DNA of 64,000 nucleotides from Mycobacterium marinum (GTDB lineage: Bacteria > Actinomycetota > Actinomycetes > Mycobacteriales > Mycobacteriaceae), in assembly GCF_003391395.1 (NCBI RefSeq), contig NZ_CP024190.1, forward strand, positions 1,674,001 to 1,738,000. The letters run 5' to 3'. A program made the position numbers and the translations under genes. The notes beneath the pieces are model-generated. The model saw nothing but the letters and a program-made list of their open reading frames with translations, made no database searches and was not told where the DNA came from. Shown in pieces: positions 34,821 through 44,233 of this stretch; position 1 is the first letter of the stretch, and every line of letters begins with the position of its first letter.

Positions 34821-37156
34821 TTTTTCCATGGTTGTGGGTTGTGCACAACATTGTTGTAGTAGGTCGAAATATCGGAGTCGATCCGTGTCACCGTGTCGTT
34901 GCCGAGTGTCTGGCTTAGCGCGCTTGAAAGCACGCTGTCGTAGGCTTGCGGAGTATTCCTCTTGCGCCAATCCTCGTTCATCTCGGCATAGGTGGCAATT
35001 CGCATCGGGCCGTCAGGATGCTGCGGATCGACTGGGCGATATAGCTCCGGTTCCAATCCAGACAGCGGTTGGCCGGACGCCAGAAATCCGTCGAGCACCA
35101 GCCGCGGTGGGGTGGTGTGGGGCATGTCCGGAATCGACGTCGTGGTCGGCGCGGGACCGACGATGTCGTGCTCTATGGCCGAGCCGATGAGATTTGTTCC
35201 GCTGCCTACGATTCCCGCTCCGGGGATCGGCAGAGTACCGACGCCGAAGGTGCCGCCCTTGAGCAGACTTTCGTAAGCTGATTTCTTCAGGTTGTATGCG
35301 GCCGTCAGATCGGCGTTGGAAGCGTTGTAGGTGCCGACGTCGATGAGCCCCTTCAATCTGGCCGCGTACTTGAGATCTTCGTCGTGATTGATCAGGTCGG
35401 GAACCTGGTTGGCCGCGGATTGAGCGAAATGCTTTTCAGCCTGGATGATATTGCGGTCGGCCGCGCCATTGAAATAATCCGAAGCCGACTTATCGGTACT
35501 CAGCACCGAGAAGATCCCTTTCGCTGCCGGCCAGGATTCGTTTTCTTGGTTCTCGGCCGAATCTGGGGTGGTAAAAAACTGGGAAAATTCATTGTGCTCG
35601 CCTGCGATGTTGGGTATGTATGGCGCCAGACCGTGTGCGAAAGATTGGACCAGCTCGGGATTTGCTTCGCCCAGCGTGGTGGTGCTGAATCCGTTCGGCA
35701 AGTTCAGTAAGTCACCGGGGTGTTGGCCCAAGTAGCTTGCGTATGCATGTGCGGTTTTACCCGCGAGCTCGGCTTCAGGCCCCCCAGGGTTTTGCGTCCA
35801 GCTGAACAATGAGCCGATGCCCTTGCCGCCGTCGTCCCACCGATTGTGGGTCACATCGAACAAGAACTGATCGTGGCCACTGCTGGTGAGCAGGTCGGTC
35901 ACCCTCACGTGATCGCGCCCGGCCACTCGGAACACATCGTCGAGGATGTTCCGCTGGGCGCCATGGAGCAAACTATGGTCCACGATTTGCCCGTGCGGCA
36001 TTTCTTCGTGGAGTTCTCGCGTGCCCCAGTCAAGCATGGCCTTGTCCAGCTCCGTGCCGTGCTGCAGCCTTGGGCTGCCATCACCGGCGACCTTGGCGAT
36101 CTCCGCGATGTCGTTGGCCGAATTCGAGTGCGAGGGTTCGTTGAATGTGAGTGCGTTCTGCAAACTTTGCGGCAGTTGATCAAATCCGCCCTGCATCGTT
36201 TCCGAACCCTCTTGGGCTCCTACTTTGGTATCGGTCTTGGGGAAATTGAGGTTCGGGTTGCTCATCAACTGCCACGAGTCGCCGATGATGGCTCGCTCGA
36301 CTCCCAGGCGTTGTTCGGCGGTCTTGAGCGCATCGACAGACATGCCATGCTCTTGAGCTTGTAGTTGGCTCAACACCGATGCCTGCTCCGCGTTTAGTGG
36401 CGTCTTTCCGGCCAGCTGATCCGGGGTGATGGAACCCAGCACCCCGCTGACGCGAGCGGCCGCTCCCAGGTCACCGGCAAGCGCGTCATGTACGTCTCGC
36501 TCGGCCTGGCGGGGCGTCTCTGCCTCATGGCCGTCGGCCCCCCGAACCCGAGCCGGGTCGTATCCATCGGTGGCGAGGTTGGTCTGTCCTTTTTGCAGAA
36601 TGTCTGAGTAGCAGTTTCGGATTGAGTGCAGTCGTCTCAGGGCGTCCTCTGTGTCGCGGATTGCATCGTCTTCACACGCCGTGATGATGGCGTCGAGTGC
36701 GTTTCTATCCGCCGCGCTGAGGTGGGGGTCCTTTTCCATCTCCATCGCCTGCGCGATCAGGTCATCAAGGTCCTGCAACTGAATTTCGAGGGTGGCGATT
36801 CTTCCGGCAGCGCCTTTTTGCGCCTCAGCCAGCGCTGCGGCGACCTCCTCCAGATGGGCTCCGATCTGGGGCAACTGCTCGGATTGAGCGCCCAGCGCCT
36901 GGGCTGTGCGCTGCACCTCGGCGGAATCGTTGATGGGGTTCTCGCCGTTCTGGTGATTCCAGGCCGCTTCAAAGCGTCGGCGGGCTTGCTCAAACGTAAT
37001 GTTCGACTCGGCAGTGCTGCGTCCCGCAGCATGAAACGCGGTTGCCAAGTCGGAAATCTGAGCTGGGCGACCAGCCTGGAGGCTTTGGTTGATCGCCCAG
37101 GGATCACCTCCGGCATAGGCGACTAGCGCCGGGACGCTTATGTACCTAAGCTGCAT
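34817..37156 (-). CDS. Large TPR-region/WXG-like protein, possible type VII effector
   Basis: 779 residues with no signal peptide or membrane helix at the N-terminus. The first 250 residues are helical and carry a WXG100-like pattern: FEAAWNHQNGENPINDSAEVQ, then an Ala/Glu-rich coiled segment. This resembles mycobacterial Rv3899c/Rv2082-type proteins annotated with a TPR repeat region; that assignment is from memory. The middle and C-terminal parts are polar, with a short hydrophobic GGTFGVGTLPIPGAGIVGSG stretch near residue 670. Start ATG 37156 follows GAGGTGGGGCA. Codon use looks less GC-biased than that of its neighbours. Possibly an ESX-exported protein; function unknown. Confidence 0.75.
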   Translation of the reverse strand: MQLRYISVPALVAYAGGDPWAINQSLQAGRPAQISDLATAFHAAGRSTAESNITFEQARRRFEAAWNHQNGENPINDSAEVQRTAQALGAQSEQLPQIGAHLEEVAAALAEAQKGAAGRIATLEIQLQDLDDLIAQAMEMEKDPHLSAADRNALDAIITACEDDAIRDTEDALRRLHSIRNCYSDILQKGQTNLATDGYDPARVRGADGHEAETPRQAERDVHDALAGDLGAAARVSGVLGSITPDQLAGKTPLNAEQASVLSQLQAQEHGMSVDALKTAEQRLGVERAIIGDSWQLMSNPNLNFPKTDTKVGAQEGSETMQGGFDQLPQSLQNALTFNEPSHSNSANDIAEIAKVAGDGSPRLQHGTELDKAMLDWGTRELHEEMPHGQIVDHSLLHGAQRNILDDVFRVAGRDHVRVTDLLTSSGHDQFLFDVTHNRWDDGGKGIGSLFSWTQNPGGPEAELAGKTAHAYASYLGQHPGDLLNLPNGFSTTTLGEANPELVQSFAHGLAPYIPNIAGEHNEFSQFFTTPDSAENQENESWPAAKGIFSVLSTDKSASDYFNGAADRNIIQAEKHFAQSAANQVPDLINHDEDLKYAARLKGLIDVGTYNASNADLTAAYNLKKSAYESLLKGGTFGVGTLPIPGAGIVGSGTNLIGSAIEHDIVGPAPTTTSIPDMPHTTPPRLVLDGFLASGQPLSGLEPELYRPVDPQHPDGPMRIATYAEMNEDWRKRNTPQAYDSVLSSALSQTLGNDTVTRIDSDISTYYNNVVHNPQPWKK

Positions 37157-37500
37157 TGCCCCACCTCGAGCGTGGTTGTCCACGCGCTGGGATTGGTTCG
37201 TGCCCTCGAATGGAACAAACCCGAATTGATCAGCATCGTCGTCCCTTCTCGGCCCGGGGACACAGGATACTGTCGCGAGCCGGGTGGTCAATTCGCTTGG
37301 CGATGGCCGGTCGGTGCGGCGCTACGGGCGCATTTCGCTCCGGCCGGGTCGACCTGACACCATCGGCCCAAGAGACAACCCCAATAGACAACACAGAGAC
37401 CTGGATCTCGTTGTCGGTCGCTATCGAGGTGGGCGAACATGGACAAGGCATGGGCTGACTGGCGCGCACGCGCAAGCTGCGGTACGTACGGGAGATAGCG
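37157..37500. promoter_or_regulatory. Divergent intergenic region
   Basis: About 345 bp between the large protein gene and the AAA+ gene, which are read in opposite directions. It must hold both promoters. No known operator was recognised. Confidence 0.45.
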
Positions 37501-38736
37501 GTGACTGAAGACCCTGTGATTCGGGAGTTGTCCGCGGCGGTGGAGCGCAGCCCCGAGGTTGTCGAACTTCGGCTGCATCTGGCCGCGCTGTTGGCTGACA
37601 GGGGACGCCACGCGGAGGCGCTGGGGCATTGCAGTGCGGTACTTGCCAAGGATGCCGCCAATGCCGAGGCGCTGAGTCTGTTGCAGCGTTGCAGCGCGGC
37701 GTTGGCAGCGCCTGCCGAGGTGGTGCCGGCGCAACAGCAACAGCACGCTCCCGACACTGCCGGCTTTGACTGGTCCAAGGCGGAAAAACAGGTCGCCGAC
37801 ATCATCGAGCCCGCATTCGTGGAGGCGCCCCCGGACGTGGTCGGCGAGGGCGACTTCGACGTGGTGCAGCGCAGCCAGGTCCGGTTGGCCGATATCGCCG
37901 GTATGGCCGATGCCAAACAGCAACTGGAGCTTTCGCTGCTTGGGCCGCTACGCAACCCCGAGCTGATGAAGGCGTACAAGGTCTCCGCACGCGGTGGCCT
38001 GTTGTTATACGGCCCGCCCGGTTGTGGGAAAAGCTATCTGGCCAAGGCGGTTTCGGGGGAGCTGGGTGCCAGCTTCTACCAGGTGGGAATCGCAGATGTG
38101 CTGCATCGCTGGTTCGGGGATAGTGAGCGCAGCATCCGCGCGGTCTTCGACAATGCCCGCCGCAACGCTCCGTGCGTGCTGTTCTTCGACGAAGTGGACG
38201 CGTTGGGGCATCGGCGTTCCGCGCTCAGCGGCAGCGCGGGGTTGCGCACGGTGGTCAACTCCATTCTCGAAGAACTCGACTCGGCGGCGTCCTCCAACGA
38301 TGGCGTCTATGTGCTCGGAGCGACCAATGCGCCCTGGGACGTCGACCCGGCGCTGCGTCGGCCCGGCCGTTTCGATCGGATGATCTTTGTCGGGTTGCCC
38401 GACGCCGAAGCCAGGGCGGGGATCGTCCGCGTTCATCTGCGGGATCGGCCGGTCGCGGGGATCGACCCCCGGGCGATCGCCAACCGCACCGAAGGGTTTT
38501 CCGGCGCAGACCTGGCGCACATCTGTGACAGCGCAACCCAGATAGCGATGGCCGAATCGATGCGTGCCGGACAGGTTCGTCCGGTGACGATGGCAGACAT
38601 CGACGCGGCCGCCGCACAGATCCGCCCCAGCACTGGACCCTGGTTCGAGACCGCGCGCAATGTCGTCGAATTCGCCAACAACGACGGAACCTACGACGAC
38701 CTGGCAAAGTATCTGCGCCGTAGAAAGATTCGGTGA
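37501..38736 (+). CDS. TPR-AAA+ ATPase (FtsH/Cdc48-type module)
   Basis: 411 residues. The N-terminal 70 residues form TPR-like helices (ELRLHLAALLADRGRHAEAL), then a Gln/Pro linker and one AAA module: Walker A GPPGCGKS (171-178), pore-loop region near HRWFGDSER (202-210), Walker B FFDEVD (228-233), sensor 1 N276 and arginine fingers in RRPGRFDR (286-293). No protease domain follows, so it is an unfoldase or remodeller. EccA of ESX systems also joins TPR and AAA, but its ATPase is of the CbbX type; this one is not. GTG start after GGGAGATAGC. It overlaps the next gene by 4 bp. Confidence 0.88.
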   Translation: MTEDPVIRELSAAVERSPEVVELRLHLAALLADRGRHAEALGHCSAVLAKDAANAEALSLLQRCSAALAAPAEVVPAQQQQHAPDTAGFDWSKAEKQVADIIEPAFVEAPPDVVGEGDFDVVQRSQVRLADIAGMADAKQQLELSLLGPLRNPELMKAYKVSARGGLLLYGPPGCGKSYLAKAVSGELGASFYQVGIADVLHRWFGDSERSIRAVFDNARRNAPCVLFFDEVDALGHRRSALSGSAGLRTVVNSILEELDSAASSNDGVYVLGATNAPWDVDPALRRPGRFDRMIFVGLPDAEARAGIVRVHLRDRPVAGIDPRAIANRTEGFSGADLAHICDSATQIAMAESMRAGQVRPVTMADIDAAAAQIRPSTGPWFETARNVVEFANNDGTYDDLAKYLRRRKIR

Positions 38737-39764
38737 TGCCAGGCCCCGCCGCCGATCAGCGCGACGAAGCCATCCACATCGCCAGCATCCACTGCGACAC
38801 TGGGAATTACGAACGCGCCCGAGAGGTCTTGCGCAGTTCGTTGGCGCAAAATCCCAATGACCCGAACCTGTTGGCGCATCTGTCTCGGGCTGAATACCTG
38901 CTGGGCAACTACGACAATGCCGCGTGGAGCGCATACAGCGCATTGGCGGCCGCGCCCGAATCGGAATTCGCCATGCGGCTCTACGCGGTATCCCTCGATC
39001 AGCTGGGGCGCAGCTGGGACGCCCTGTGCATGGCGTGGCGGGCGGTGCTGGCTCATCCCAATGAGCCCCTGGCGCATCGGACTTACGCGAGCTTGTTACA
39101 GAAGGCCTGGCAATTGTCCAACGCGCTCTATGCCATCGACCAAGCGTTACGGCTCGATCCCGGCAATGTTGACGCACACATTCTGCGCGGCTCGATCTTG
39201 CACGACCTGCGCCGAATCGAGGAATCCACCGAGGCCTATCGAGCCGCGTTGGCGCTGGACCCAGGCAACGCCGAGGCGCTCAACAACCTGGCGATCAACC
39301 GGCTTCGTCGGCGCAAATTTGCGCACGCGCTGCGCGGGTTTCTCGATGCGGCAGGCACCGACCCGACCATCGGTGCGGTGGCCCGCCGGAACATCGGTGT
39401 GGTCCTGGAGCGGGTGTTTCGCGGGGTGACCGTCGTTGCCGGGGTGCTCGCGTTCTTCGCCGCCATGGTGCTGAAGCTGAACGCCAAGGCGCAGTCGACG
39501 GCGGGGCTGCGGGTGGTCACCGGAATTCTCACCGGGGTGCTGATCGTCGGGTTCATCTGGATGCTGCGCTCGGCGCCCCGTCGGGTACTGGCTTCGGCGT
39601 TGCGCGAACAGCGCCTGACCTATCTCCGGGTGCTGCACGCGCTACTGGCGGTGCTGGTCGGGGCGATTGCCACCATCTTGGCCTGGCCCGCCGGCATCAT
39701 CCCGGTGTGCGGCCTGCTGATATTGAGCGGGCTGCTGTTGTTCTGGGTCGGCCTCAGCTACTGA
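38733..39764 (+). CDS. TPR-repeat membrane protein coupled to the AAA+ ATPase
   Basis: 343 residues. Residues 10-220 are tetratricopeptide repeats (for example AYRAALALDPGNAEALNNLAIN and NALYAIDQALRLDPGN). About four transmembrane helices follow from residue 228 (VTVVAGVLAFFAAMVL and the last three near 265, 300 and 320). The TPR part should face the cytosol. GTG start in a GTGATG context overlapping the ATPase stop (an ATG at 38736 is also possible). It probably serves as membrane adaptor for the ATPase. Confidence 0.85.
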   Translation: MMPGPAADQRDEAIHIASIHCDTGNYERAREVLRSSLAQNPNDPNLLAHLSRAEYLLGNYDNAAWSAYSALAAAPESEFAMRLYAVSLDQLGRSWDALCMAWRAVLAHPNEPLAHRTYASLLQKAWQLSNALYAIDQALRLDPGNVDAHILRGSILHDLRRIEESTEAYRAALALDPGNAEALNNLAINRLRRRKFAHALRGFLDAAGTDPTIGAVARRNIGVVLERVFRGVTVVAGVLAFFAAMVLKLNAKAQSTAGLRVVTGILTGVLIVGFIWMLRSAPRRVLASALREQRLTYLRVLHALLAVLVGAIATILAWPAGIIPVCGLLILSGLLLFWVGLSY

Positions 39765-39788
39765 AGCTGACCGGCCTAGTATCCGACC

Positions 39789-40634
39789 ATGGCCTCCCGA
39801 CCCCTTACCGAACTCGATAAATCCGACGTATTGGCTGGGCTGTTCGCCGTGTGGGACTCCATCGACGCGCTGCTGGACGGGCTGCCCGAGGCCGACTGGC
39901 AGGCCAAGAGCCCGCTGCCGGGTTGGGATGTCAAGGCCGTCGTGGCGCACCTGATCGGGACCGAGTCTTTCCTGATGGGCGTCGCCGCGCCCGAGCCCGA
40001 CGTCGACGTTTCCGCGCTGGGGCACGTGCGCAACCCCATCGGGGTGATGAACGAGTTCTGGGTGCGCCACCTGTGCGGGGAGTCCGGCGCCAGCCTGCTG
40101 GAACGTTTCCGCAACGTGACCGAGAAACGGCGCAAGGCTCTCACCGACCTTTCCAACGAAGAATGGAATGCCGCGACCACCACGCCGGCCGGACCCGACA
40201 GCTACGGGCGGTTCATGCGGATCCGTGCCTTCGACTGCTGGATGCACGAGCAGGACATCCGCCACGCGCTGCAGCAGGAATCGTCCGACGAGCAGCTTGC
40301 GGGGCCGGCTTCGCGCCTGTCCCTCGACGAGATCTCGACCTCGATGGGGTTTGTGGTCGGCAAGCTGGCCAAAGCTCCCGAGGGCTCACGCGTCCTATTC
40401 GAGCTGACCGGACCGCTGACCCGCGAGATCCGCGTCAACGTCGAGGGTCGTGCGCAGGTTGTCGACGACTTTGGGGGACAAGAACCGACCGCGACGATCC
40501 GGATGGACGGCCTGCAGTTCACTCGGCTTGCCGGTGGTCGCCCGAAGAGTCCGGCGCGCAGCCAGGACATCGAATTCGGCGGCGACAAGGACCTGGCCGC
40601 CCACATCGTCGAGCGTCTCAACTTCGTGATCTGA
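39789..40634 (+). CDS. DinB/maleylpyruvate isomerase-type protein (Rv3099c-like)
   Basis: 281 residues. The N-terminal half is a mycothiol-dependent DinB-like helical bundle: W-D in GWDVKAVVAHLIGTE (metal His), then FDCWMHEQDIRHAL with the other candidate metal ligands. The C-terminal half (about 185-281) resembles an SCP2-like domain. The substrate is unknown. The gene sits between the smpB region and ssrA as in M. tuberculosis. Confidence 0.85.
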   Translation: MASRPLTELDKSDVLAGLFAVWDSIDALLDGLPEADWQAKSPLPGWDVKAVVAHLIGTESFLMGVAAPEPDVDVSALGHVRNPIGVMNEFWVRHLCGESGASLLERFRNVTEKRRKALTDLSNEEWNAATTTPAGPDSYGRFMRIRAFDCWMHEQDIRHALQQESSDEQLAGPASRLSLDEISTSMGFVVGKLAKAPEGSRVLFELTGPLTREIRVNVEGRAQVVDDFGGQEPTATIRMDGLQFTRLAGGRPKSPARSQDIEFGGDKDLAAHIVERLNFVI

Positions 40635-40712
40635 TCGGGAACATAATTCGGTTGCCGCTGGTTTTTCAGGGCGTACCATGGGTTGTCCTGCCGAAGATCG
40701 GCAGGGATGCGA

Positions 40713-41077
40713 GGGGCTGAACGGTTTCGACTTCGCGCATCGAATCAAGGGAAGCGTGCCGGTGCAGGCAAGAGACCACCGTAAGCGTCGATGCAACTAG
40801 ATAAGCGCCGATTCACATCAGCGCGACTACGCTCTCGCTGCCTAAGCGACGGCTAGTCTGTCGGACCGGGAACGCCCTCGCCCCGGACCCCGGCATCAGC
40901 TAGAGGGATCAACCGATGAGTTCGGTCGCGGGGCTCATCGGGACATCAACAGCGACTGGGATCGTCATCCTGGCTAGTTCGCGTGACCAGGAGATCCGAG
41001 CAGAGACATAGCGGACTGCGCACGGAGAAGCCTTGAGGGAATGCCGTAGGACCCGGGTTCGATTCCCGGCAGCTCCA
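40713..41077 (+). ncRNA. ssrA: Transfer-messenger RNA (tmRNA)
   Basis: The 5' GGGGCTG (40713-40719) pairs with CAGCTCC (41070-41076) to form the acceptor stem, and the T-arm GGTTCGATTCC is intact near the 3' end (41055-41065). The genome carries CAA where CCA would be, so CCA is added afterwards. The internal coding part (40807-40845) reads ADSHQRDYALAA then TAA, the mycobacterial proteolysis tag. It works with SmpB encoded 7 kb upstream. Confidence 0.97.
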
Positions 41078-41234
41078 CAACTGAATGGCGGGTCGTACGC
41101 CACAACTATCGCGTACGAACCATGCCTGATTCGCTAATCGGTTGCCGGTCACGGCTGTGGCTGGACCCGCAGGGTAGTTGGTGTCGACGCCACCCGCGCA
41201 TTCTCGTGGCAACTGAACCTGCGCAAGCACTCGG

Positions 41235-42710
41235 TCACGGCGGTGGGTAGTTGAATACCACCGTCCCAACACCGCTCGGACTGTTCGAGATGTACACCGG
41301 GCCCAATGCGAAGGGCAGAAGCCCGGTATTCATTGGAATGTTTCCGGTGACTACTGGGCTGTCGGTGCCGGTCGTGGTGTAGGAGTACAGCAGCGTTTGA
41401 TTGTCGTTCGTGGAGATGGAGATAACCGTTCCCGGAGGGACGACTCCGGATGTCTGTCCGGTCCCGAGAATGATCCCGGGAATCGTCCCGTGGTTTCCGC
41501 CGGAATCAACAATCGAGGTGACCGGATAGTAGGTGCCGAGTGGGTCATAACCGCCGAACTGGACATCCAGGGTGGTGATCGGTACTCCGCTCACCGAGGT
41601 TATGGGTGTGCCTGTGTTGGGCCCGAACTGCATGTATCCCTGAGGAATGTTAATCAGTTCGCCCTCATTGAGTTGACCCGGCAGCGCCGTGGTCACGACG
41701 TTGCCGTGCCCTCCTGTGGCGGCGTTGATATTCGGTCCGATGCCCAGTACGCCGTGCCCCGTCGGGCCGAAGCCGTTCCCCATCGCAATCAGGGTCAGGC
41801 CTTGCAGAGATGTCGGGAACGGGAGGATGCCGACCTGAACGCTGGTCGGGGCAGTCACAGCCCCACTGCCGAAGTCCACTGTTGTGTTGAAATCGGCGTA
41901 GAGGATGTTGACCCCGTTGCCGTACCGAATCACATCGAATCCGGTGGGCAGTCCGAGGTTTTGTAATCCGATGTCCCAGATGGGGACGACAAGACCAGCA
42001 GATCCGGTGTCAAGCAGCACAGGCACACTGGGCCCGCCGTTTATGGAGACATTTACCGCCGGAAAGTTGTTGTCGAGGTATAGCGGGACAGATGCGTTGA
42101 CCGGTGACCCGGTGCCAGCGGGCCCGTTGTTGCCGTATAGCCAGCCGCCGAGGCCTCCTGGTCCGCCCGCCGCGTTGGATCCTCCGGCACCCCCGGATCC
42201 GCCGTTGCCGATGAGTCCGGCGGTGCCTCCGGTGCCGCCGGTGAGGCCAGGAGTGGTTTGCGAGTAGCCGTTGCCGCCGTTGCCGATGAGCAGGCCGCCG
42301 GCGCCGCCATTGGGGTTGGCCGCGGTGCCGTCGGCGCCGTTGCCGATAAGCGGGCGCCCGAGCAGGAATTCAGTGGGTGCATTGATGGCTCCCAGCACGT
42401 CGCGTCCGACCGTCTGCAACAGCGACGCGCTCTGTGCCTCAGCGGAGGCATATGCGCCGGACGCCGAGTTCAGCGCTTGCACGAACTGCTGGTTAAAAGC
42501 GCCGAAATACCCACTCAGGGAATGATATTCGCGCGCGTGCCCCGCAAATAGCGCTGCAATTGCCGTTGATACTTCGTCGGCGGCAGCGGTTGCGAGAACG
42601 GTGGTTGGGCCGGCAGCGGCCCCATTGGCCGCTGCAAGAGTCGAACCGATGCTTTGTAGATCCTGCGCTGCCGATACCAACCACGGTGGGGCCACGCTCA
42701 GTTGCGCCAC
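41235..42710 (-). CDS. PE family aspartic protease (PecA/PE_PGRS35-like)
   Basis: 491 residues from GTG 42710, where VAQLSVAPPWLVSAAQDL aligns exactly with the usual PE N-terminus. The PE domain (1-95) ends with the export-type YASAE motif (Y87, E91). A short Gly-rich PGRS-like linker (about 115-195) follows. The catalytic domain is a pepsin-like fold with DTGS (234-237) and a second aspartate DSGG (402-405). PecA of M. marinum cleaves its own PE domain and those of other ESX-5 substrates such as LipY; a PPE-type LipY lies 6 kb away, so a functional link is plausible. Confidence 0.9.
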   Translation of the reverse strand: MAQLSVAPPWLVSAAQDLQSIGSTLAAANGAAAGPTTVLATAAADEVSTAIAALFAGHAREYHSLSGYFGAFNQQFVQALNSASGAYASAEAQSASLLQTVGRDVLGAINAPTEFLLGRPLIGNGADGTAANPNGGAGGLLIGNGGNGYSQTTPGLTGGTGGTAGLIGNGGSGGAGGSNAAGGPGGLGGWLYGNNGPAGTGSPVNASVPLYLDNNFPAVNVSINGGPSVPVLLDTGSAGLVVPIWDIGLQNLGLPTGFDVIRYGNGVNILYADFNTTVDFGSGAVTAPTSVQVGILPFPTSLQGLTLIAMGNGFGPTGHGVLGIGPNINAATGGHGNVVTTALPGQLNEGELINIPQGYMQFGPNTGTPITSVSGVPITTLDVQFGGYDPLGTYYPVTSIVDSGGNHGTIPGIILGTGQTSGVVPPGTVISISTNDNQTLLYSYTTTGTDSPVVTGNIPMNTGLLPFALGPVYISNSPSGVGTVVFNYPPP

Positions 42711-42999
42711 GCCGACCCCCGTCCTGTCATGGTTGTCCACGTCCCCGGCTGTCTCGTCGAGGTATCCCCAGTGATTCCGAGACAGTCGGCGCTTTTCGTC
42801 GTTTCCGAGTGCCCCAATTTCAATGCGGTGTGTCCGGGCAAAGGTGGTGTTGTGCGGCGTAGACGACGGCCGGCATTGGGATCCGGCGCGATTGCGCACC
42901 GCGCACACACGCAGGTGTTGGCCATGCCGCACCTCCCAGGTGGGGGTGATGCTACGCCGACGGCATCTTCTTTGGCGGACGGTTTGATCGGCGCGCGCC

Positions 43000-43152
43000 T
43001 CAACCGTGGTGCGGTGGTGCCTCGTTGCGCAGCCATTCGTCGTTTGACGCCCGCCGGATCAGATCCTCATCGCCGAACCTGTCCAGGTCCTCGGGTGTGA
43101 CGCGCGCCCGAGGAGGTTTTGCCGGGGCCGGCGGCGGGGTTTCGGAGTCCAT
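43000..43152 (-). CDS. Small acidic/Pro-rich hypothetical protein
   Basis: 50 residues from the ATG at 43152: a PPPAPAKPPRARVTPEDL start then DRFGDEDLIRRASNDEWLRNE. The frame has coding-like composition, but there is no strong ribosome site and no family I recognise. Confidence 0.4.
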   Translation of the reverse strand: MDSETPPPAPAKPPRARVTPEDLDRFGDEDLIRRASNDEWLRNEAPPHHG

Positions 43153-43413
43153 GACAGTGATTGTCTCTGATTTGAACGTCGGGTTGGGATTCGCGGTCGC
43201 TGCACCCCGGACAGCTAAGGCGAACAATCCCGCTGTTTGGGATCGGTAGCAGATCCGCGCCGCTACTTTTCGCGTGACGACGCCGGACAATGGCGTCAGG
43301 GGATTTGAGCGAAAGAGGTTCCATGATGTGCGGATCTTCGAGTTCCAGCAAGCCCACGACGGCCCTGGTGGGTGCGGTGTCGCGGCTGAGACCCACTAGT
43401 CGTGGGCTCGGCC

Positions 43414-43680
43414 ATGACTGTGTTCGTCTATCTCGGCCTGGGGCTTGCCGGTCTGGTGCTGGGCGCGGGGACGGCCCAGGCCGATTCGAGATGTGACCCG
43501 ATCTGTCACGGCACTTGGTGCCCAGGCGAACCGGTGCCGTGGGCGGTGCAGGAGCTGGCCCAAACCTGGGACATGAACGTCTGCCATGACTTTCACCAGG
43601 TATCCGGTGGGGTGTACGCGGAGGGGCCACTCCCGCCGGACGCGGTGCGGTGCCCGCCCATTTCGTTCTTGTGCCCCTGA
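43414..43680 (+). CDS. Small secreted cysteine-containing protein
   Basis: 88 residues: signal peptide MTVFVYLGLGLAGLVLGAGTAQA, then a mature segment with five cysteines (CDPICHGTWC, VCHDF and CPP...C). No enzyme motif. The ATG at 43414 is preferred because it begins the signal peptide; a GTG lies four codons upstream. Function unknown. Confidence 0.7.
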   Translation: MTVFVYLGLGLAGLVLGAGTAQADSRCDPICHGTWCPGEPVPWAVQELAQTWDMNVCHDFHQVSGGVYAEGPLPPDAVRCPPISFLCP

Positions 43681-43719
43681 TCGGGGCGTGGTCGACGCGT
43701 TGAACGCCGACAGTGAAGC

Positions 43720-43983
43720 CTAGAAGCCCATTTTCTGGCATCTCACATTGTGATTCTGACAGACCATTCCGATCCGGCCCTGGCCTTCCAGGGCGCCCTC
43801 CGGATGGCTCTGATGCAACGCGCGTGGATCCTGGGCGGGTGGCTGGGTGAGGATGAGCAAATCGTCGATTATCGGGGGAGTCGCATCTTCTGGGTCCGCG
43901 TTGGCGATCGCGCTGCTACCCACCAGAGCCGTCAGCGCAATCAGGATTGCCGACACTGCGTGAGCGATTCTCCGAAGGGGCAT
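43720..43983 (-). CDS. Small secreted protein
   Basis: 87 residues with a signal peptide (RRIAHAVSAILIALTALVGS through SAIANA) and a short mature part ending VCQNHNVRCQKMGF with two cysteines. The ATG follows a good GAGAGG ribosome site. Convergent with the other small secreted gene. Function unknown. Confidence 0.7.
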   Translation of the reverse strand: MPLRRIAHAVSAILIALTALVGSSAIANADPEDATPPIIDDLLILTQPPAQDPRALHQSHPEGALEGQGRIGMVCQNHNVRCQKMGF

Positions 43984-44233
43984 TGATCAACCTCTCTGCC
44001 GCCTGCCACGAATTTCTGGCTAAGTTTGAAGTTTAGTCGCCAAGCGCAGCCATAAGCGATCCGGCAAACGAAGTAAGTACACGAATTGCACAACCACCGG
44101 CCACAAACCGACCGGGTCGTGTCCAGAGTGACGTGTCTGCGTCGCGAACCAGCTACAAACGGGAAACAACTCTGATTTCTTCAACCAGCAAAGCCGTAGG
44201 GCTAATCGGGCGGTGCCTAGCGTATCGGCTGTG

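Noticed and set aside
40865..41090. tRNA-like 3' end with a T-arm GGTTCGATTCC
   Set aside because: Part of the tmRNA acceptor domain, not an independent tRNA gene.
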